Shown piece after piece: positions 50,344 through 58,148 of a stretch of DNA of 64,000 bases (position 1 is its first letter; each line of letters opens with the position of its first letter). Under the pieces are notes generated by a model. The model ran no database searches, was not told the DNA's origin, and was given only the letters and a program-made list of their open reading frames with translations. The position numbers and the translations under genes were made by a program. Where the stretch lies: positions 3,534,001-3,598,000 of the forward strand of contig OY759762.1 in the NCBI GenBank assembly GCA_963662645.2, given 5' to 3'. The stretch comes from Aldehydirespirator sp963662645. GTDB lineage: Bacteria > Actinomycetota > Acidimicrobiia > Acidimicrobiales > Aldehydirespiratoraceae.

Positions 50344-53082
50344 GTGCTCGGGTGCTTGAGTGCCGCCCTAGACGACGATGCCTGCGCGCGTGCTTGGGCC
50401 GCGTCGGGAGTGATGCACCTCACCGGCCCGGCTTCCGGTCCGCCGTCGGTGTCGCCCGCGGGTGTTGTCCGACCGCTTATCGGTCTGGGTGAGGCCTTGG
50501 CCTTGGCCACCCGCCGTTTGGGGGCAGAGGTCAGGGTGGACGCGGTGGGGCTGGCCGCTCAGCGGGCCGCCTTCACGGGCTTCGGTCGCAATGGAGCCCA
50601 CAGCGCGGGCGGGTTCGCACACATGGTGCGGGCATCCGATGGCTGGGTGGTGCTCAACCTTCCCCGTCCGTCCGACGCTGAAGCGCTGCCTGCGCTAGTC
50701 GGCGCGGCGGTGCCTGCCGGTGATTGGAGCGAGATCCAGGGGCGGATCGCTGCCATGACGGCAGTCGAGGTGGTGGACCAAGGGTCGGAGCTCGGCCTCG
50801 CAGTAGCGGCCGTCGGTGCCACCCGAGCGCCGCTTCGACCGTGGTCGCTGAGATCTGAGGGGCCGGCCCGGTGCAGGAGCGGCCGGGTGCCGACGGTGTT
50901 GGACCTCAGCAGCCTTTGGGCAGGCCCCTTGGCAGGTGGGCTGCTGGCCGAGGCCGGCTGTCGGGTGCTCAAGGTGGAGTCCGCGGCACGGCCCGACGGT
51001 GCCCGGCGCGGTCCCGCCGGCTTTTTCGAGCTGCTGAACGGACGCAAGGAGCAGGTGAGCCTTGACTTGCCCGACGCCGGCGCCGTAGGCCAGTTGCGGA
51101 AGCTGATCGCCGGCGCCGACCTGGTGATCGAGGCAAGCCGGCCCCGGGTCATGCACCAGTGGGGGATTAGCCCGGAGGAATGCGTGGCCGCAGGCACGGC
51201 CTGGGTGTCGATCACCGGCCACGGGCGCAGCGGGCAGCACTCCAACCGGGTCGCCTTCGGCGACGACGCGGCTGCCTCGGGGGGACTAGTGGTTCCCGTC
51301 GATCCGCCCATGTTCGTCGGCGACGCCATCGCCGATCCCATCGCCGGCCTGGCCGCGGCATCGGTTTCCGCTCACTTGCTGGCCGAAGGCCGGGCCGCGC
51401 TAGCGGAGGTGTCATTGGCCTCAGCGTCAGCCTGGGTGGCGCACCATGCGGGCGCAGCCATCCAGAGGCCCGTAGTGCGCAGCGGTGAAGACTGGGCCGT
51501 CGAACTCGCCGACCACCTCGTCGCCGTGCACCCGCCCATCCACGAGGGGCGGCTCCCAAGCCGGGCCGTGGGTACGGTGGGCGTGATGAGTGACGCCCGC
51601 GGGTGGGACGGCACCCTTGAGGACTTTGAACGGCGCCGAGAGCGGGCTCGGGCCATGGGGGCCAATGAGAAGCTGGCCGCGCGCCGGGCTGAGGGGCGTT
51701 TGGATGCTCGCGGCCGCATCGACGGGCTGCTCGACGCGGGTTCGTTCAGCGAGGTCGGCACCCTGGCCGGCCCGGTGCCGGCCGATGCTCTGGTGGCCGG
51801 GGTGGGGGCCATCGACGGCCGTCCGGTGGCCGTGGGCGCGGAGGACTTCACCACCATGGGGGGCTCGATCGGTCCTGCCGCCACCCGCAAGCGGTGGCGG
51901 ATTGCGGACATCGCCGGCCGCGAGCGCATCCCGCTGGTGATGCTGTTGGAAGGGGCCGGGCACCGGCCGCCCATGCCGGGCGACCCCGGCGGGGGCGGTC
52001 CCAACGACCTGCAGGCCCAGGCGGCGCTGTCCGGGGCGGTGCCCATGGTGTGCGGGGTGATGGGGCCGTCGGCCGGCCATGGGGCTATCACCGCCCTGCT
52101 GTGCGACTTCTCGATAATGACGCCCGATGCGGCCATCTTCACCGCAGGCCCTCCGGTGGTGGAGGCGTCGCTGGGAGAGCGGGTCGGCAAGGACGACCTC
52201 GGCGGGCCCGCGGTGGCCCTCGGCGCGGGGACCATCCACAATGCCGCCGTCGACGACGCCGACCTTCTGAGCCAGATCCGCGCATACCTCTCGTACTTCG
52301 GATCGTCGGCTTGGGAGCAGCCTCCCGTCGTCGATACCGGCGACAGCGGCCGGCGCCGCGTCGATCACATGCTCGATCTGGTTCCACGCGACGGCCGGAG
52401 GGGCTACGACATGGCTGCGGTTGTCAAGTCGCTGATCGACTGCGGACAGAGCCTGCCGATCCAGCCCGGCTACGGCCGTTCCATCATCTGCGCGCTGGCC
52501 CGCATCGGCGGCGAGGCGGTGGGAATCGTCGCCAACCAGCCGGCCGTGCGGGCCGGCTCGATCGATGCCGCTGCGGCCGACAAGGCGGCCCACTTCATCT
52601 CAGTATGCGACGCCTTCCATTTGCCGCTGCTGTTCTTGGCCGACAACCCTGGCGTGCTGGCGGGCACCGCGTCGGAGCGGGCCGGGGTGCTGCGGGCGTC
52701 GGCCCGCATGTATGCCGCGCAGACAAGGGCCACCACCGTCAAGATCCACGTCACGCTGCGCAAGGCGTTCGGCTTCGGCAGCTGCGTGATGGCCATGAAC
52801 CCCCACGACTCCCAGACCCTCAGCTTCGCCTTCCCGGGCGCCACGGTGGGAGCGATGGGTGCGGCCGGGGCGGGCCGGGCCGTCGGTGCCGACGAGGAGG
52901 CCGAGCGGGACTTGCATCGGGCCGAGGAGGAGTCGGCCTACCGCTCCGCCTCGGGTCTGAGCTTCGACGAGGTGATCGACCCCCGCGACACCCGCAACGC
53001 CATCCTGGCCGCGCTACAAGTGTCGGCTCGCCGCCGCAGCCATCCGGTCGGGCCCAAGTCCCGTCCGGGTATTCCGCCGTAA
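50344..53082 (+). CDS. fusion of CoA-transferase (family III) and acyl-CoA carboxylase carboxyltransferase
   Basis: 912 aa in one uninterrupted frame. Residues 1 to about 405 are a CaiB/BaiF-type CoA-transferase, the single-chain type with a degenerate first half. FELLNGRKEQVSLDL, SRPRVMHQWG and FGDDAAASGG mark the second half, with the candidate catalytic Asp. Residues 415-912 are a complete carboxyltransferase (AccD/PccB type) beginning exactly as free-standing members do (MSDARGWDGTLEDFERRR). They continue with GGSIGPAATRKRWRIAD, LLEGAGHRP, and the acyl-CoA oxyanion regions. GTG start, uncertain; ATG at about 50413 is an alternative. No biotin carboxylase subunit is nearby. Confidence 0.85.
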   Translation: MLGCLSAALDDDACARAWAASGVMHLTGPASGPPSVSPAGVVRPLIGLGEALALATRRLGAEVRVDAVGLAAQRAAFTGFGRNGAHSAGGFAHMVRASDGWVVLNLPRPSDAEALPALVGAAVPAGDWSEIQGRIAAMTAVEVVDQGSELGLAVAAVGATRAPLRPWSLRSEGPARCRSGRVPTVLDLSSLWAGPLAGGLLAEAGCRVLKVESAARPDGARRGPAGFFELLNGRKEQVSLDLPDAGAVGQLRKLIAGADLVIEASRPRVMHQWGISPEECVAAGTAWVSITGHGRSGQHSNRVAFGDDAAASGGLVVPVDPPMFVGDAIADPIAGLAAASVSAHLLAEGRAALAEVSLASASAWVAHHAGAAIQRPVVRSGEDWAVELADHLVAVHPPIHEGRLPSRAVGTVGVMSDARGWDGTLEDFERRRERARAMGANEKLAARRAEGRLDARGRIDGLLDAGSFSEVGTLAGPVPADALVAGVGAIDGRPVAVGAEDFTTMGGSIGPAATRKRWRIADIAGRERIPLVMLLEGAGHRPPMPGDPGGGGPNDLQAQAALSGAVPMVCGVMGPSAGHGAITALLCDFSIMTPDAAIFTAGPPVVEASLGERVGKDDLGGPAVALGAGTIHNAAVDDADLLSQIRAYLSYFGSSAWEQPPVVDTGDSGRRRVDHMLDLVPRDGRRGYDMAAVVKSLIDCGQSLPIQPGYGRSIICALARIGGEAVGIVANQPAVRAGSIDAAAADKAAHFISVCDAFHLPLLFLADNPGVLAGTASERAGVLRASARMYAAQTRATTVKIHVTLRKAFGFGSCVMAMNPHDSQTLSFAFPGATVGAMGAAGAGRAVGADEEAERDLHRAEEESAYRSASGLSFDEVIDPRDTRNAILAALQVSARRRSHPVGPKSRPGIPP
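51573..51578 (+). promoter_or_regulatory. -10-like TACGGT inside the fusion gene, before the carboxyltransferase Met
   Basis: TACGGT, 7 nt, then ATG at 51586, the first codon of the carboxyltransferase domain. This is the same geometry as the other leaderless boxes in this window. It could drive a separate carboxyltransferase from within the fused frame. Confidence 0.4.
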
Positions 53083-53084
53083 GG

Positions 53085-53120
53085 GGCCGAGCGAATAGGC
53101 GGGCGAATCCGGCCCATTGT
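53085..53120. repeat. partial third member of the intergenic repeat family
   Basis: GGCCGAGCGAATAGGCG followed by CCGGCCCAT resembles the 5' part of copy A at 42137. The conserved 58-bp core is not present. Lies in the 96-nt gap between the fusion gene and serC. Confidence 0.4.
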
Positions 53121-53178
53121 CGGTCGCCCGGGCTCGCCGCCACCCCCCGGCCTGGCCGGTCGCCCTCCGGGCGAGTCG

Positions 53179-54324
53179 CTAGCTGATCAGGCGCTCGGCT
53201 ATGTGGTCGATGCACGCAGTGAGGGCCTCGACATCCGAGGGCTCGACCGCGGGGAACATGCCGATGCGGAGCTGGTTGCGGCCCAGCTTGCGATAGCCGT
53301 CGGTGTCGACGATGCCGTTGGCCCGCAGGGCGGCGCTGATGTCGTCGGCGCTCACCCGGTCGTCGAAGTCGATGGTTCCCACCACCCGGCTGCGGATGGC
53401 GGTGTCGGTCACGAAGGGGGCGGCGATGTCGGAGGCCTCGGCCCAGCCGTAGAGAATCTCGGCGGAGCGATCGCTGCGGGACGCGGCCCACTCCAGGCCG
53501 CCGTTGCCGTTGAGCCAGCCGACCTGCTGCACCGTGAGGAACACGGTGGCCAGCGCGGGGGTGTTGTAGGTCTGGTCCTTGCGCGAGTTGTCCAGGGCCA
53601 GCTTGAGATCCAGGAAGGCCGGGGTCCAGCGGCCCGAGGCCGACAGGCGCTCGATGCGCTCGACGGAAGCGGGCGATATCAGCGCGATCCAGAGCCCGCC
53701 GTCGCTGGACAGCGCCTTCTGCGGAGCGAAGTAGTAGGCGTCGCAGGCCGACGCGTCGAAACGGAGCCCGCCCGCGGCCGAGGTGGCGTCCACCAGCACC
53801 AGCGCTTCGTCATCGTCGGCGGGGCGGCGAACGGGGAGCATCACGCCGGTGGAGGTCTCGTTGTGGGGGTAGCAGTAGGCGTCCACGCCATCGACCGCTT
53901 CGAGCGGCGGGCATGTTCCGAAGTCGCCGACCAGCACCGACGGCTCGTCGAGATGGGGCGCGGACGCGGTGACGGCAACGAACTTGGAGCTGAACTCGCC
54001 CAGCGACAGATGGTGGCTGCGCCGCTCGATCAGCCCGAAGCTGGCCGCGTCCCAGAAGGCGGTGGCGCCTCCGTTGCCCATCACCACTTCGTGACCGTCG
54101 GGCGCGTCCAGCAGTTCGGCGATCCCGGCCTTCAACTCGGCCACCACTCGCCGCACCCCGGCTTTGCGGTGGCTGGTGCCGAGGTAGTCGACGGCCCGGT
54201 CGGCCAGCGCCTGGGCGGCTGCCGGGCGGAACTTCGACGGTCCGCTGCCGAAGCGGCCGTCGGAGGGAAGCAGCGCGGGAGGGATGGCGATGGTGTCGGG
54301 TCGGGTTGGCGCTCGTGTAGGCAT
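53179..54324 (-). CDS. serC: phosphoserine aminotransferase
   Basis: 381 aa, class V aminotransferase of the actinobacterial SerC group. FGSGPSKFRPA and YLGTSHRKAGV at the N-terminus, MGNGGATAFWDAA, and the PLP lysine in YYFAPQKALSSDGG, then DNSRKDQTYNTPA and the C-terminal GYRKLGRNQLRIGMFP. Converts 3-phosphohydroxypyruvate to phosphoserine. ATG at 54324; the frame extends upstream without homology. Divergent from the aminotransferase at 54458 with 133 nt between starts. Confidence 0.93.
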   Translation of the reverse strand: MPTRAPTRPDTIAIPPALLPSDGRFGSGPSKFRPAAAQALADRAVDYLGTSHRKAGVRRVVAELKAGIAELLDAPDGHEVVMGNGGATAFWDAASFGLIERRSHHLSLGEFSSKFVAVTASAPHLDEPSVLVGDFGTCPPLEAVDGVDAYCYPHNETSTGVMLPVRRPADDDEALVLVDATSAAGGLRFDASACDAYYFAPQKALSSDGGLWIALISPASVERIERLSASGRWTPAFLDLKLALDNSRKDQTYNTPALATVFLTVQQVGWLNGNGGLEWAASRSDRSAEILYGWAEASDIAAPFVTDTAIRSRVVGTIDFDDRVSADDISAALRANGIVDTDGYRKLGRNQLRIGMFPAVEPSDVEALTACIDHIAERLIS

Positions 54325-54444
54325 CGCCGCAGAGTCTGGCACCGCGCGGACGCTGCTCCACGTCATCGCCACGCGCAAGATCGACAGAATGTGCCGACCC
54401 TTCAAGGCGTCTGCTCGCGGCCATGTGCGGCGAACCCTGACCGG

Positions 54445-54450
54445 TACGCT
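54445..54450 (+). promoter_or_regulatory. -10 box TACGCT, leaderless geometry
   Basis: TACGCT, 7 nt (CGCGGCC), then ATG at 54458. Same hexamer as the box before the acyl-CoA dehydrogenase gene. No ribosome-binding site is present. Confidence 0.55.
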
Positions 54451-54457
54451 CGCGGCC

Positions 54458-55660
54458 ATGACGAGCGAGCGGATCTCAAGGCGGGTCGGGGCGATCGCCC
54501 CTTCGGCCACCCTGGCGGTGACCGCCAAGGCCAGAGCACTTCGGGCTGCGGGGGAACGGGTCATCAGCTTCGGTGCGGGCGAGCCCGACTTTCCCACGCC
54601 CGCCCACATCGTGGAGGCGGCCGCCGCCGCGTGCCGCGACCCCCAGCATCACAAGTACACCCCCGTCGGCGGTCTCGAGGATCTTCGCGAGGCGGTGGCG
54701 GTCAAGACCCGGCGCGACTCGGGCCTGGAGATCGACGCGGCCGACGTGCTCATCACCAACGGCGGCAAGCACGCGGTGTACAACGCCATCGCGGCAGTGG
54801 TCGACGCGGGCGACGAGGTGCTGCTGCCCACCCCGTACTGGACGACGTATCCCGAGCCGATCGCCCTGTCCGGTGGCGTGACCGTGCCCGTCCTGGCCAC
54901 CGCCGCTGGCGGCTTCAGGGTGAGCGTCGACCAGCTGGAGGCGGCCCGGACGCCCCGGACCAAGGCGCTGATCTTCGTTTCGCCCTCGAACCCCACCGGC
55001 GCGGTCTATCCCCGCTCCGAGATCGAGCAGATCGGCCGCTGGGCCGTCGAGCACCGCATCTGGGTCCTTACCGACGAGATCTACGAGCACCTCACCTACG
55101 GCGAGGCCGAGCACCATTCCATGCCGGTGGTTGTGCCCGAGCTGGCCGAGCGCTGCATCGTGCTCAATGGTGTGGCCAAGACCTATGCCATGACCGGTTG
55201 GCGGGTGGGCTGGATGATCGGACCGTCCGACGCCATGGCCGCGGCCCGGAATCTCCAGAGCCACTGCACGTCGAACGTTTGCAACGTCGCCCAGGCCGCC
55301 GCGCTCGCCGCGGTGTCGGGCCCTCTCGACGCGGTGGTGGAGATGCGCCGCCACTTCGATCGCCGGCGCAGGACCATGCACCGCCTGCTGAGCGGGATCG
55401 AGGGCTTGGCGTGCCCCGAGCCCGAGGGCGCGTTCTACGCCTACCCGGACGCCTCCGGTCTGTTGGGGCGCGACTTTGGCGGGGTCCGGCCGGCCACGAC
55501 CCTGGAGCTGGCCGACCTGCTGCTGGAGCGGGCCAAGGTCGCGGTTGTCCCCGGTGAGGCGTTTGGCGCCAGCGGGGGTCTGCGGCTTTCGTTCGCCTTA
55601 GGCGACGACGACCTGGGCGAGGGTGTGGGCCGCATGGTCGATCTGCTCGGCGGAGCATGA
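54458..55660 (+). CDS. class I aminotransferase, aspartate aminotransferase type
   Basis: 400 aa. GAGEPDFPTPAHI, KYTPVGGLEDLREAVA, VSPSNPTGAVYPRSE, LTDEIYEHLTYGEAEH, and the Schiff-base lysine in NGVAKTYAMTGWRVGW. The Arg near RLSFALGD binds the substrate carboxylate. Subgroup I-gamma, which uses aspartate (and sometimes prephenate). Start chosen at the ATG following the TACGCT box; the frame extends upstream into the divergent region. Confidence 0.92.
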   Translation: MTSERISRRVGAIAPSATLAVTAKARALRAAGERVISFGAGEPDFPTPAHIVEAAAAACRDPQHHKYTPVGGLEDLREAVAVKTRRDSGLEIDAADVLITNGGKHAVYNAIAAVVDAGDEVLLPTPYWTTYPEPIALSGGVTVPVLATAAGGFRVSVDQLEAARTPRTKALIFVSPSNPTGAVYPRSEIEQIGRWAVEHRIWVLTDEIYEHLTYGEAEHHSMPVVVPELAERCIVLNGVAKTYAMTGWRVGWMIGPSDAMAAARNLQSHCTSNVCNVAQAAALAAVSGPLDAVVEMRRHFDRRRRTMHRLLSGIEGLACPEPEGAFYAYPDASGLLGRDFGGVRPATTLELADLLLERAKVAVVPGEAFGASGGLRLSFALGDDDLGEGVGRMVDLLGGA

Positions 55661-55672
55661 GGCCGTCCGGGA

Positions 55673-55720
55673 ATCTCGGGTGACTAATGGGTCCCCAGGA
55701 CACATTGTCTCTCCCGAGAT
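55673..55720. terminator. palindrome after the aminotransferase gene (ATCTCGGG family)
   Basis: Arms ATCTCGGG (55673-55680) and CCCGAGAT (55713-55720) with a 32-nt loop that itself holds GTCC-GGAC. Same arm sequence and loop size as 16387-16434. It lies between two genes of the same strand, so it may terminate the first. Confidence 0.5.
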
Positions 55721-55743
55721 CGCAGAAGTAGGGGTACGTCGCG

Positions 55744-57789
55744 GTGGTTGGCCCGGCAGTCGTGCCCTACGGCGAGTGGCCGTCGCCGGTTTCTGCCACG
55801 TGCCTGGTGCAGGGGGCTGCGGGAATCTCGGAGGTCATCGCCGATCCGGTGCGACCCTGGCTGCTGTGGTGGGCCGAGAGCCGTCCCGACGAGGGAGGGC
55901 GGACCGCGGTGATGCGCTGCGACCTGAGCGGCGGCGAGGCTGAGGAGGTCACGCCACAGGACGCCAACGTCCGCACCCGGGTCCACGAGTACGGGGGCGG
56001 AGCATGGTGGCCCCATGACGGGTCGCTCTTCTATGTGGAGTTCACCGACCAGCGGTTGCGGAGAGTCGGCCACCCCGGCGTCGAGCCTGTGCTGCTGACC
56101 GCTGAGCCGCCCGAGCCGCGGGCGTGGCGCTACGCCGACGGCCGGGTCACTCCCGATGGACTCTGGAGCGTGTGCGTTCAGGAGCGCCACGACACCGGCG
56201 GCGAGCCGACCAACGAGATCGTGGCGGTGGCCGCCGATGGCTCGCAGCGGGTGGTCCCCCTGTGGTCGGGCGCCGACTTCGTGATGGCGCCGCGCATGTC
56301 GCCCGACGGATCCATGCTGGCCTGGATCTCCTGGGACCATCCCAACATGCCGTGGGACGCCACCCGGCTGCATGTCCACCGGCTCGGCGATGGCGAGTTG
56401 GGCCCGGAGGTGGCGGTGCTGGGCGGGCGCGGCGACCGCAGCCTGTGCGAGCCGGGCTGGGACCCCGGCACCGCCACCTCCGCGCCCAGGCTGCTGGTTT
56501 GTAGCGACCACGACGACTGGTGGGGCCTGTACGAGGTCGGTCTTGGCAGCGGGGCGCTGAAGCCGGTCGTTGTCGGCCGATTCGACCTGGCCACTCCGCC
56601 GTGGGTGTTCGGCATGCAGCGTTGGGCCGCGGCCGACGGCGTGGTGGCGGCCGTGGCCGGGCTGCCGTCGGGCGACCGGATCGTGGTGAATAGCGCCGGA
56701 GTCGAATTGGCCGACTCGTCGCTTGCTGTCGCCTGCGAGGACCCCGACGGTATCGGAGTCGAATTGGCCGACTCGTCCATGTCGTCGCTGACCATCGCCC
56801 GCGACGCCCCCGACGGTGCCGCCGTGCTGGCCTACGCCGGTGCCGGCTACCGGCACGAGCCCGAGGTTGCGGTCGTGTGCACGACCGCCGCCAGTCAGGT
56901 TCGACGCGACGCGGTGCGGCCGGCCCGGGACCTGGGCTTCGACCCGGACCTGCTGATCGAGCCGGAGGCCATCACCTTCCCGACTGGTGGAGAGGGATCT
57001 CCAGTGGCCCACGCCCTGTACTACCCGCCCGCCAACCCGGCCTGCGCCGGCCCGTCCGGCGACCGGCCGCCGCTGCTGGTGATGGCCCATGGAGGGCCCA
57101 CCGCAGCAGCCCGCCGCCAGCTCCAGCTGGGAATCCTCTATTGGACCTCCCGAGGCATAGCCGCAGTCGACGTCGACTACCGGGGCTCCACCGGCTACGG
57201 GCGCAGCTATCGCCGTGCCCTGGAGGGTGCCTGGGGAGTGGCCGACGTGGAGGACTGCGTGGCCGCAGCCCGGTTCCTGGCCGACCGGGGCGATGTCGAC
57301 CCTCAGCGGCTGATCATCCGGGGCGGGAGCGCGGGCGGCTTCACCGTGCTGGCTACGCTGGCCCTCCACGACACATTCGCGGCCGGAGCCAGCCGTTACG
57401 GCGTCGCCGACCTCGAGGCTCTCGCCGCCGACACCCACAAGTTCGAGTCCCGCTACCTGGATCGCCTCGTCGGTCCCTACCCGGAGGCCAGGGACACCTA
57501 TCTCGCCCGGTCACCGATCCACCACATCGACGGCTTCGACGCGCCGATGATCGTGCTGCAGGGCGATGAGGACGAGATCGTGCCCCCCGCCCAGTCCGAG
57601 ATGATCGTCGAAGCGCTCAAAGCCAAGGGCGTGCCGGTGGCCTACCTGCTGTTCGAGGGCGAGCAGCACGGCTTCCGCAGCGCCGACAACATCGTCGCCG
57701 CCCTCGAGGCCGAACTCGCCTTCTTCGGCCGGGTTCTCGGCTTCAGCCCTGCCGACAGGCTTCCGGACCTCGAGATCGCCGGCCTCTAG
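55744..57789 (+). CDS. S9-family prolyl oligopeptidase/acylaminoacyl-peptidase
   Basis: 681 aa. N-terminal beta-propeller (about 30-390) and C-terminal alpha/beta hydrolase. Catalytic Ser529 in RGGSAGGF, Asp in GDEDEIVPP, His in GEQHGF; oxyanion AHGGPTAAARR. No signal peptide, so cytosolic degradation of short peptides. GTG start. Within the propeller an eight-residue block GVELADSS occurs twice, about 20 residues apart, with duplicated DNA (GTCGAATTGGCCGACTCGTC). This makes an extra loop. Confidence 0.9.
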   Translation: MVGPAVVPYGEWPSPVSATCLVQGAAGISEVIADPVRPWLLWWAESRPDEGGRTAVMRCDLSGGEAEEVTPQDANVRTRVHEYGGGAWWPHDGSLFYVEFTDQRLRRVGHPGVEPVLLTAEPPEPRAWRYADGRVTPDGLWSVCVQERHDTGGEPTNEIVAVAADGSQRVVPLWSGADFVMAPRMSPDGSMLAWISWDHPNMPWDATRLHVHRLGDGELGPEVAVLGGRGDRSLCEPGWDPGTATSAPRLLVCSDHDDWWGLYEVGLGSGALKPVVVGRFDLATPPWVFGMQRWAAADGVVAAVAGLPSGDRIVVNSAGVELADSSLAVACEDPDGIGVELADSSMSSLTIARDAPDGAAVLAYAGAGYRHEPEVAVVCTTAASQVRRDAVRPARDLGFDPDLLIEPEAITFPTGGEGSPVAHALYYPPANPACAGPSGDRPPLLVMAHGGPTAAARRQLQLGILYWTSRGIAAVDVDYRGSTGYGRSYRRALEGAWGVADVEDCVAAARFLADRGDVDPQRLIIRGGSAGGFTVLATLALHDTFAAGASRYGVADLEALAADTHKFESRYLDRLVGPYPEARDTYLARSPIHHIDGFDAPMIVLQGDEDEIVPPAQSEMIVEALKAKGVPVAYLLFEGEQHGFRSADNIVAALEAELAFFGRVLGFSPADRLPDLEIAGL

Positions 57790-57843
57790 CACGTGCGCGG
57801 GTAGGTGAGAGCCCGTCGTGTCGCCGCGGTGTCGGAGGAAGCG

Positions 57844-58107
57844 CTAGGACTCTTCTTCCGCGTCGTCGCCGGCCTCGTTGCCTGGGCCGTCGTCAGCGTC
57901 GGCCGAAGGCTCCGCGGCGCCGGCATCGGCGTCATCGTCCACCGGTTGGCCGTTCTCGGCCGCGGTCTCGGCGATGGTCGGCCACGACGACTCGGCCACC
58001 TCGGATCGGCGCCTGCGCTTGATCACTAGCCGGCCCACGCCGACCAGCGCCCCCGCGACGGCGCCGAACTTGAGTAGACGAACAGCCCGGGCCAGCACGC
58101 GCGACAT
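57844..58107 (-). CDS. small membrane-associated protein with acidic tail
   Basis: 87 aa. One hydrophobic helix near the N-terminus (LLKFGAVAGALVGVGRLVI), a basic stop (KRRRR), then ESSWPTIAET and a tail almost wholly of Asp, Glu, Ala and Gly. Such N-in single-span proteins occur in actinobacteria, but I know no function. TAAGCT 6 nt before the ATG supports the start. Convergent with the peptidase gene. Confidence 0.6.
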   Translation of the reverse strand: MSRVLARAVRLLKFGAVAGALVGVGRLVIKRRRRSEVAESSWPTIAETAAENGQPVDDDADAGAAEPSADADDGPGNEAGDDAEEES

Positions 58108-58113
58108 GCTTGC

Positions 58114-58119
58114 AGCTTA
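58114..58119 (-). promoter_or_regulatory. -10 box TAAGCT, leaderless geometry
   Basis: On the minus strand TAAGCT, 6 nt, then ATG at 58107. Lies in the 41-nt gap after the beta-propeller gene stop. Confidence 0.5.
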
Positions 58120-58148
58120 CTGCCCGGCGTGCCGGATACTGACGGCGG

